Part shown: piece by piece, positions 57,685-64,000 of the stretch
Position numbering within the stretch: position 1 is the stretch's first letter
Layout of the letters: each line of letters opens with the position of its first letter
Origin: Butyrivibrio proteoclasticus P6B7
GTDB lineage: Bacteria; Bacillota; Clostridia; Lachnospirales; Lachnospiraceae
NCBI RefSeq assembly: GCF_000622085.1
Contig: NZ_JHWL01000003.1
Coordinates: forward strand, 62,001-126,000
Reading direction: 5' to 3'
DNA: 64,000 bases
Made by a program: the position numbers and the translations under genes
The notes under the pieces: generated by a model
What the model was told of the DNA's origin: nothing
The model's input: only the letters and a program-made list of their open reading frames with translations
The model's database searches: none

Positions 57685-58434
57685 ATGGAGTATAGAGAGT
57701 TTACAGCTAAGAATGTAGACGATGCTATTACAGAAGCATGCGAGACATTCTGCGTAACAAGTGATAGATTAGATTATGAGGTAGTTTCAAACGGATCTGC
57801 AGGTCTTCTTGGTCTTATGTCTAAGCCAGCAGTTATCAAGGCTAGAATTAAGGAAGATAAGCCTGAAGAGAAGGTTGAAGAGATTTCTTCTGTAAAGGAA
57901 GATAAGCCTGTTAAATCAGAAAAAGAAGTTAAGGAAGTAAAAGAAGAAATCGCTTCTTCCAAGTCAGAAATCAATTCTGATGAGATGATTGCAAAGGCAA
58001 AGGCTTTCCTTAAGGATGTCTTCGATGCAATGAAGATGGAAGTTGTTGTTGATGCTAAGTTCAATGATAAGGATAATGTACTTAATGTAGAACTTAGTGG
58101 TGCTGAAATGGGTGTACTTATTGGTAAGAGAGGTCAGACACTTGATTCTCTTCAGTATCTTATTTCTTTAGTAGTTAACCGCGATTCATCAGAGTATATT
58201 CATGTTAAGGTTGACACTGAGAATTATAGAGACAGAAGAAAAGCTACTCTTGAAAATCTTGCCAAGAATATTTCTTACAAGGTTAGAAAGACAAGACAGT
58301 CTGTTGCTTTAGAGCCAATGAATCCTTATGAAAGAAGAATTATTCATTCAGCTCTTCAGAACGACAGATTTGTAACTACTCACAGTGAGGGTGAGGAACC
58401 ATTCAGAAGAGTAGTTGTAACTTTAAAGAAATAA
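57685..58434 (+). CDS. jag: Jag/KhpB RNA-binding protein
   Basis: 249 residues: Jag_N domain at the start (EYREFTAKNVDDAITEACETF), a Lys/Glu-rich linker (about 55-95), a KH domain with GVLIGKRGQTLDSLQYL and an R3H domain with MNPYERRIIHSAL. These proteins bind RNA with KhpA and influence cell division and elongation genes. Follows yidC by 15 bases. Confidence 0.95.
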   Translation: MEYREFTAKNVDDAITEACETFCVTSDRLDYEVVSNGSAGLLGLMSKPAVIKARIKEDKPEEKVEEISSVKEDKPVKSEKEVKEVKEEIASSKSEINSDEMIAKAKAFLKDVFDAMKMEVVVDAKFNDKDNVLNVELSGAEMGVLIGKRGQTLDSLQYLISLVVNRDSSEYIHVKVDTENYRDRRKATLENLAKNISYKVRKTRQSVALEPMNPYERRIIHSALQNDRFVTTHSEGEEPFRRVVVTLKK

Positions 58435-58441
58435 TTAACTG

Positions 58442-58475
58442 TACCCCTTAAGCGTGTCTTGAGGGGTAGTTTTTT
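58442..58475 (+). terminator. Intrinsic terminator after jag
   Basis: TACCCCTTAAG pairs with CTTGAGGGGTA (one G-T pair, five-base loop), followed by GTTTTTTATT. Confidence 0.92.
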
Positions 58476-58500
58476 ATTCATTACTATTTGAGGATCGATC

Positions 58501-59922
58501 ATGGCTAGTATTTATAACAATTACAGTTCAGATACTATATGTGCAATTGCTACTGCAATGTCTGATGCCGGTATTGGTATCATTCGTGTAAGTGGTAGCG
58601 ATGCTGTAGATATCTGTGACAAGATTTTTGTTTCTCCTAAGAAACAGCATACGTTAAAAGATCATGAAGCCAATACTATTAAGTATGGATTTGTTTGTGA
58701 TGGAGATACTATCATAGATGAAGTCATGATTTCTTTTATGAAAGGTCCTTACAGTTATACCAGGGAAGATGTTATCGAGATTAATTCTCATGGCGGTATG
58801 CTGATCATGAATCAGATCATGGAGCTTCTTATTAAGAATGGTTGTCGATTAGCTGAACCTGGAGAATTTACAAAAAGAGCTTTCTTAAATGGCCGAATTG
58901 ATTTGACTAAAGCTGAAGCTATCATGGATATTATAAGTGCCCAGAATAATTTCGCACTTGAAAGTTCCCGTATGCAGCTTCAGGGTAAGATCTCTGATTG
59001 TATAAAAGACATACGTAAAAAAATAATTTATGAGATGGCTTTTATAGAGTCAGCTTTAGATGATCCTGAAAATTATGATCTTACTGGATACCCGGAAAAG
59101 TTAGATGGAATTGTGGATAACCTTTCTGAAGAAATAAGAAAGTTAGTAGATTCTGCTAATGAGGGTAAAATTCGAAAAGATGGTATTCGAACAGTTATTG
59201 TTGGAAAACCTAACGCCGGAAAATCTTCTCTTTTAAATGCACTTACTGGTGATGAGAGAGCGATAGTAACTAATATTGCCGGCACTACAAGAGATATTAT
59301 TGAAGAGACTGTGAGACTTGGAGATATTATCTTACATGTTATAGATACTGCCGGTATCAGAGATACTGATGATGTTATTGAGAAAATTGGTGTGGATAAA
59401 GCCAAGAAGGCGGTAGAGGAAGCGGAGCTGGTTCTTTATATTCTTGATTCTACTGATGTTTTCTCTGATGAAGATAAAGAGATTGCATCACTTTGCAAGG
59501 ATAAGAAGACGATAGTTCTTTTAAATAAGAATGATCTGGAAAATGATATTAAGATAACAGATGATATTGTTCGTATGCATTTTTCAGAGCCTGATGATAA
59601 GGAATTACCTATCATAAGTACTTCTCTTCTTAAAGGAGATGGACTTGATGATTTGAAAGCTGCAGTGTCAGATCTTTTCCTTAATGGAGAGATTGCGCCT
59701 AAGCAGGAAATATATATTACTAACCTCAGACACAAGGATCTTTTAGAGAAGGCTTTGGAAAGTTTAAGTCTTGTTAAGGATAGTATTTCTAAAAATATAT
59801 CTGAAGATTTTTATACAATTGATCTTACAAGCGCCTATGAATTCTTAGGCGAAATAATTGGTGAAGAAATTGGTGACGACTTGGTAGAGGAAATTTTCTC
59901 CAAGTTCTGTATGGGAAAATAA
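58501..59922 (+). CDS. mnmE: tRNA modification GTPase MnmE
   Basis: 473 residues with the folate-binding N-terminal domain, the G domain ([44 protein letters not shown]) and the terminal CMGK that is essential in MnmE. With MnmG it forms the U34 cmnm5 modification enzyme. Starts after the terminator at 58442, probably a new unit. Confidence 0.97.
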   Translation: MASIYNNYSSDTICAIATAMSDAGIGIIRVSGSDAVDICDKIFVSPKKQHTLKDHEANTIKYGFVCDGDTIIDEVMISFMKGPYSYTREDVIEINSHGGMLIMNQIMELLIKNGCRLAEPGEFTKRAFLNGRIDLTKAEAIMDIISAQNNFALESSRMQLQGKISDCIKDIRKKIIYEMAFIESALDDPENYDLTGYPEKLDGIVDNLSEEIRKLVDSANEGKIRKDGIRTVIVGKPNAGKSSLLNALTGDERAIVTNIAGTTRDIIEETVRLGDIILHVIDTAGIRDTDDVIEKIGVDKAKKAVEEAELVLYILDSTDVFSDEDKEIASLCKDKKTIVLLNKNDLENDIKITDDIVRMHFSEPDDKELPIISTSLLKGDGLDDLKAAVSDLFLNGEIAPKQEIYITNLRHKDLLEKALESLSLVKDSISKNISEDFYTIDLTSAYEFLGEIIGEEIGDDLVEEIFSKFCMGK

Positions 59923-59923
59923 T

Positions 59924-61825
59924 ATGAATACTTACGTTGAAAAAGTTGATGTTGTTGTAATAGGTGCTGGTCATGCTGGCTGCGAAGCTGCTCTTGCCTG
60001 CGCCAGACTTGGTCTTGAGACTGTTATTTTTACTATGAGTGCTGACAATATTGCATTCATGCCTTGTAACCCTCATATTGGTGGCTCTTCCAAGGGACAT
60101 CTTGTTAGAGAAATAGATGCACTTGGTGGAGAGATGGGCAAAAATATTGATAAGACTTTTTTGCAGTCTAAGATGCTCAACACCTCTAAGGGACCTGCTG
60201 TTCATTCTCTTCGCTGCCAGGCTGACAAGATGGAATACTCTAAAGCTATGAAGAAGGTTCTGGAGAATCAGGAACATCTGACAATCAAACAGGCAGAAGT
60301 AACAGAGATTCTTTTTGAAGACTATAGTGAAGACGATTACACTAAGAGGATAACTGGTGTTAAGATTTTTTCCGGAATTGTTTATGAAGCAAAAGAAGTA
60401 ATTCTTTGTACCGGAACATATCTAAAGAGTAGATGTCTTACTGGTGAAGCTATTACTTATAGTGGTCCAAATGGACTTCAGCCTTCTAACATATTATCAG
60501 AGTCACTGATTAAAGCTGGAATTGAACTTAGAAGATTTAAAACTGGAACACCAGCCAGAATGGATGGTAATTCAATTGATTATTCCAAGATGTCTGAGCA
60601 ATTTGGTGATGATCCTGTAATTCCGTTTTCTTTTGACACTGATCCACAGGACGTTCAAAGGCCACAGGTGTCTTGCTGGTTGACATATACCAATGATAAA
60701 ACGCATGAAATAATACGCAATAACATAGATAGATCACCTATATATGCTGGAATCATCGAGGGTGTAGGTCCTAGATATTGTCCATCTATAGAAGATAAAG
60801 TAGTTAAGTTCCCAGATCATGAGAGACACCAGGTGTTTGTAGAGCCTGAGGGAACTTTTACTAATGAGATGTATATTGATGGAATGTCATCTTCTCTTCC
60901 AGAGGATGTACAGATCCAGATGTATAGAACTGTTCCTGGTCTCGAAAACTGTAAGATTGTAAAAAGTGCATATGCCATTGAATATGACTGCTTATGTCCG
61001 GGGCAGCTTACTCCTTTTCTTGAAATCAAACATATTAAGGGATTGTTCAGTGCTGGTCAGTTTAATGGAAGTAGTGGCTACGAAGAAGCTGCTGCTCAGG
61101 GACTTTATGCTGGTATTAATGCTGCAATGCAGATTATGAATAAGCCATATCTTTTCATTGATAGATCTGAAGGATATATTGGAGTTCTTGTTGATGACCT
61201 TGTTACAAAAGAAAATCTTGAACCATATCGTATGATGACATCCAGAGCTGAGTATAGACTTTTGCTCCGTCAGGATAATGCTGATATTAGACTTAGAAGT
61301 AAAGGTTATGAAGTAGGTCTGATAGATCAGGAAAGATATGATAGACTTCTTAGTAAGATAGATTCTATAGAAAAAGAGGTTATTCGTTTAAAGAATACTA
61401 CGGTTGGTGCTAATAAAGATATCCAGAAATTTATGGAGGATAATGGCAGCTCACCTTTAAAGACTGCCACTTCACTTTCTGAATTAATATGTCGACCAGA
61501 GTTTTCATATGAATCATTAGCTCCTATTGATCCTGATAGAAAAGAGCTTCCTAAAGATGTGATTGAACAGGTTGAGATTACTATCAGATATGAGGGATAT
61601 ATTTTACGTCAGGAAAGACAGGTGGAACAGTTTAAGAAGTTGGAGAAGAAACTAATTCCTGCTGATATAAATTATGATGATGTTTCTAGTCTTCGATTAG
61701 AAGCTAGACAGAAGCTTGAAAAGTTTAGACCAACAAATATTGGACAGGCATCAAGAATTGGTGGAGTTAATCCAGCTGATGTTTCAGTACTACTTATTTA
61801 TCTTGATACTGTTTATAAGAAATAA
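59924..61825 (+). CDS. mnmG: tRNA uridine 5-carboxymethylaminomethyl modification enzyme MnmG
   Basis: 633 residues. The N-terminal FAD fold has [12 protein letters not shown], followed by [21 protein letters not shown], and the C-terminal helical domain is family-typical. Works with MnmE on wobble uridines. Starts one base after the mnmE stop, so translation is probably coupled. Confidence 0.97.
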   Translation: MNTYVEKVDVVVIGAGHAGCEAALACARLGLETVIFTMSADNIAFMPCNPHIGGSSKGHLVREIDALGGEMGKNIDKTFLQSKMLNTSKGPAVHSLRCQADKMEYSKAMKKVLENQEHLTIKQAEVTEILFEDYSEDDYTKRITGVKIFSGIVYEAKEVILCTGTYLKSRCLTGEAITYSGPNGLQPSNILSESLIKAGIELRRFKTGTPARMDGNSIDYSKMSEQFGDDPVIPFSFDTDPQDVQRPQVSCWLTYTNDKTHEIIRNNIDRSPIYAGIIEGVGPRYCPSIEDKVVKFPDHERHQVFVEPEGTFTNEMYIDGMSSSLPEDVQIQMYRTVPGLENCKIVKSAYAIEYDCLCPGQLTPFLEIKHIKGLFSAGQFNGSSGYEEAAAQGLYAGINAAMQIMNKPYLFIDRSEGYIGVLVDDLVTKENLEPYRMMTSRAEYRLLLRQDNADIRLRSKGYEVGLIDQERYDRLLSKIDSIEKEVIRLKNTTVGANKDIQKFMEDNGSSPLKTATSLSELICRPEFSYESLAPIDPDRKELPKDVIEQVEITIRYEGYILRQERQVEQFKKLEKKLIPADINYDDVSSLRLEARQKLEKFRPTNIGQASRIGGVNPADVSVLLIYLDTVYKK

Positions 61826-61842
61826 TTATTGAGGATTATCCT

Positions 61843-62583
61843 ATGAGAGAAAAGTATAGTTTGTTTATTGATGATCTTAATACTATAGGTATTGAATTAT
61901 CTGATAAACAGCTCCAGCAATTTAATGATTATTATGAACTTCTGATCAAGTGGAATGAAGTTATGAATCTTACAGCTATCACAGAATTTAAAGATGTATG
62001 TAAGCTTCATTTTGTTGATAGTATTTCTTCATGTAATTATTTCAATTATACAGAAAAAGATTATAAGTTAATTGATGTTGGAACAGGTGCAGGTTTTCCT
62101 GGAATTCCTCTTAAGATTATGTTCCCTCATCTTCAGATTACATTACTTGATTCTCTTAACAAGAGACTCAACTTCCTTAATGAAGTAATCGAAAAACTTG
62201 GACTTAATGAAGAGGGTAGTATTTTAACCCTTCATGGAAGAGCAGAAGATTTTTCTTCTGGAAAAAATGGAACCTACAGAGAGTACTTTGATATTGCAAC
62301 TTCCAGAGCAGTTGCAAATATGGCAACATTATCTGAGTACTGTCTTCCATATGTTAAAGTTGGTGGTAAGTTTATTGCTTATAAAAGTGAAAAGACTAGT
62401 GATGAGCTAAAAGCATCAAAGGGTGCAATTCATCTTCTTGGTGGAAAGCTTAATTCTGTAAATGAATTTGTTTTGCCTAATACTGATATCAGCAGAACAA
62501 TTTGTATTGTTGATAAGGTAGAAAACACTTCCAAAAAGTATCCTCGAAAAGCGGGTGTGCCTTCTAAACAACCTCTTTCATAG
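61843..62583 (+). CDS. rsmG: 16S rRNA (guanine-527 N7)-methyltransferase RsmG
   Basis: 246 residues. The SAM site is DVGTGAGFPGIPLKI and the family end is KKYPRKAGVPSKQPL. RsmG (GidB) methylates G527 of 16S rRNA. It follows mnmG by 17 bases. The parS cluster begins 30 bases downstream. Confidence 0.96.
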   Translation: MREKYSLFIDDLNTIGIELSDKQLQQFNDYYELLIKWNEVMNLTAITEFKDVCKLHFVDSISSCNYFNYTEKDYKLIDVGTGAGFPGIPLKIMFPHLQITLLDSLNKRLNFLNEVIEKLGLNEEGSILTLHGRAEDFSSGKNGTYREYFDIATSRAVANMATLSEYCLPYVKVGGKFIAYKSEKTSDELKASKGAIHLLGGKLNSVNEFVLPNTDISRTICIVDKVENTSKKYPRKAGVPSKQPLS

Positions 62584-62614
62584 ATATTGTGTCTGAATAT
62601 TTTTGATTATGAAT

Positions 62615-62630
62615 TGTTTCACGTGAAACA
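62615..62630. other. parS: parS site 1
   Basis: The exact consensus TGTTTCACGTGAAACA, the 16-bp palindrome bound by ParB, upstream of parA. Confidence 0.98.
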
Positions 62631-62663
62631 TTAATTTGTTTGTATATTCCAAATACAAAGAAT

Positions 62664-62679
62664 TGTTTCACGTGAAACA
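62664..62679. other. parS: parS site 2
   Basis: A second exact TGTTTCACGTGAAACA, 49 bases after the first. Both are followed by TTAAT. Confidence 0.98.
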
Positions 62680-62705
62680 TTAATATCTATATCTAGTATC
62701 AAAAT

Positions 62706-62719
62706 CGTGAAACATTAAT
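62706..62719. other. Half parS (decayed third copy)
   Basis: CGTGAAACATTAAT repeats the right arm and tail of the two intact sites, but the left arm is lost. A fourth, weaker remnant (TGTGAAAC) is at 62739-62746. Confidence 0.75.
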
Positions 62720-62822
62720 ATATAGCGTTGAATTGCGCTGTGAAACCCGACAATTTGTAATACAAGATATAGTAATTCGTAAATTTTTTACTGAAGAAAG
62801 AGTAAAATATATAATCCGTGTT

Positions 62823-62849
62823 GCTAATTTGTGATAAAATCAAATTAGC
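62823..62849 (+). promoter_or_regulatory. Hairpin overlapping the parA promoter
   Basis: GCTAATTTG (62823-62831) and CAAATTAGC (62841-62849) form a perfect 9-bp inverted repeat whose loop holds TGATAAAAT, a candidate extended -10. It could be an operator or a weak terminator (GTTTTG follows). Confidence 0.55.
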
Positions 62850-62870
62850 GTTTTGAAAAGTGGAGGAGAA

Positions 62871-63638
62871 ATGGGAAGAGTAATTGCAATCGCAAACCAA
62901 AAGGGAGGTGTAGGTAAGACTACAACTTCCATCAATCTGTCAGCAGCTCTTGCTGAAAAAGGAAAAAAAGTATTAGTAATCGATACAGATCCCCAGGGAA
63001 ATACAACTAGTGGCTTTGGACTTGATAAAAATGAATTAGATAATACCATCTATGAGTTATTAATAGGAGAATCTGCTATAGAAGATGTCATCAACAAGGA
63101 CATTGTAGACGGAGTAGATATTATTCCTTCTAATGTAGATTTGGCCGCAGTAGAAATAGAACTTATTGATGCTGATAATAAAGAGTATATTCTGAGAAAT
63201 GCTATCAGCAAGGTGAAAGATAACTATGATTTTATCGTGATAGATTGTCCACCATCTCTTAGTATGTTAACAGTAAATGCTATGACAACAGCAAATACAG
63301 TATTGGTTCCAATTCAGTGTGAGTATTATGCACTTGAAGGATTAAGCCAGTTGGTTCATACTGTTAATTTGGTAAAGGACAGACTTAACCCTGAACTTGA
63401 AATGGAAGGTGTTGTATTTACAATGTTTGATTCCAGAACAAATCTTTCACTTCAGGTAGTAGAGAATGTTAAGGAACACATTCAGGAGAATGTCTACAAG
63501 ACAATTATCCCAAGAAATATTCGTTTAGCTGAGGCACCAAGTTATGGTTTGCCTATCAATCTTTATGAACCAAAGTCAGCTGGTGCTGAAGCATATAGAT
63601 TATTGGCTGATGAAGTAATCGCTAGGAAATTTGATTAA
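62871..63638 (+). CDS. parA: Chromosome partitioning ATPase ParA/Soj
   Basis: 255 residues from ATG 62871 (ribosome binding site GGAGGAG). Deviant Walker A KGGVGKTT (about 10-17) and DTDPQGNTTSG identify the ParA/Soj/MinD superfamily; PRNIRLAEAPSYGLPI is the Soj end motif. With ParB and parS it segregates the new origin, and in Firmicutes it can also regulate DnaA. Located 13 bases before parB. Confidence 0.97.
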   Translation: MGRVIAIANQKGGVGKTTTSINLSAALAEKGKKVLVIDTDPQGNTTSGFGLDKNELDNTIYELLIGESAIEDVINKDIVDGVDIIPSNVDLAAVEIELIDADNKEYILRNAISKVKDNYDFIVIDCPPSLSMLTVNAMTTANTVLVPIQCEYYALEGLSQLVHTVNLVKDRLNPELEMEGVVFTMFDSRTNLSLQVVENVKEHIQENVYKTIIPRNIRLAEAPSYGLPINLYEPKSAGAEAYRLLADEVIARKFD

Positions 63639-63650
63639 TCGGAGGGGAAA

Positions 63651-64000
63651 ATGGCAGTAAAAGGTGGAAAAAGAGGATTGGGAAAAGGTTTGGATTCAAT
63701 TATTCCAGCCAAGGTAACCTCTACAAAGAAAGAAGTAATTGAGGAGAAACATGTTGATGGTCAGATAGTTCAGGTTAAGATCACAGAAGTTTTTCCAAAT
63801 AAGAATCAGCCAAGAAAGACATTTGATGAAGATGCTTTGTTAGAACTTGCAGATTCTATCAAACAGCATGGTATGATCAATCCTCTTATTGTAACTAAGA
63901 GAGATGAAGGATACATGATCGTTGCTGGTGAGAGAAGATGGCGCGCAGCAATGAACTTAAAGCTGAAGGAAGTGCCAGTAATCATCAAGGAACTTTCTGA
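63651..64000 (+). CDS. parB: ParB/Spo0J (partial, runs off the right edge)
   Basis: 116 codons are present. The start MAVKGGKRGLGKGLDSIIP and the motifs NQPRKTFDEDAL and VAGERRWRAA match ParB; the second is the CTP-binding, clamp-forming box. It binds the parS sites upstream. Ribosome binding site GGAGGGG. The DNA-binding and C-terminal domains lie outside the window. Confidence 0.96.
   Translation, partial: MAVKGGKRGLGKGLDSIIPAKVTSTKKEVIEEKHVDGQIVQVKITEVFPNKNQPRKTFDEDALLELADSIKQHGMINPLIVTKRDEGYMIVAGERRWRAAMNLKLKEVPVIIKELS

Overview
The window looks like the chromosomal origin region of a low-to-moderate GC Firmicute, most likely a Lachnospiraceae member of the Butyrivibrio/Pseudobutyrivibrio type. 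The grounds are: the Firmicute gene order gyrA-gyrB-recF-S4-dnaN-dnaA / rpmH-rnpA-yidD-yidC-jag-mnmE-mnmG-rsmG-parA-parB; a SUF system in the order sufC-B-D-S-U; a rubrerythrin with its rubredoxin domain first; abundant GGDEF and two-component genes; and hemicellulose enzymes (GH43, GH51). The genus is inferred from this, not from any database comparison. No phage, insertion sequence, CRISPR array or rRNA was seen.

Layout. Position about 55.1 kb is the replication origin. To its right all genes run on the plus strand, ending in a partial parB preceded by two perfect parS sites. To its left most genes run on the minus strand, so both arms are mainly co-oriented with replication. From the left edge: a large partial TPR/acidic/AAA-like protein, rsmA, TatD DNase, tRNA-Lys, a YgjP-type metallopeptidase, the suf operon with a clear promoter and a palindromic operator, tRNA-Gly, a heavy-metal exporter plus Fur-family regulator behind a Fur/Zur-like box, two lipoproteins, a DUF3810 membrane metallopeptidase, a two-component system, a DUF4956/VTC pair, an O-antigen-ligase-like protein, a pseudouridine synthase, a second two-component system, GH43, pgi, and a four-gene unit (RpiR regulator, luxS, mtnN, TraX-7TM-PAS-GGDEF). 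Next come rubrerythrin, a lipase, a glycerophosphodiesterase, a GPH symporter, a membrane XRE regulator, murG, a TSCPD protein, an SGNH/MBOAT acylation pair, GH51, a hydrolase, an AEC carrier, exoA, a sensor with a degenerate GGDEF domain, and then the gyr-rec-dnaN-dnaA block.

How the parts work together. The origin block supplies initiation (DnaA plus a bipartite set of DnaA boxes), the sliding clamp, gyrase, segregation (ParA/ParB/parS), tRNA U34 modification (MnmE/G), membrane insertion (YidC/YidD) and RNase P protein. The suf operon makes Fe-S clusters. The luxS-mtnN unit detoxifies S-adenosylhomocysteine and yields AI-2 precursor, and it is translationally coupled to a diguanylate cyclase with an unusual TraX front end, a plausible link between the activated methyl cycle or quorum signal and c-di-GMP.

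The least explained signals are: the octamer AAAGAGCT (often TAAAAGAGCT), which occurs about 40 times on both strands; the AAA-like protein that has lost both Walker motifs; the TraX-7TM-PAS-GGDEF fusion; and several perfect palindromes in the origin region. Most of the window is ordinary core chromosome.
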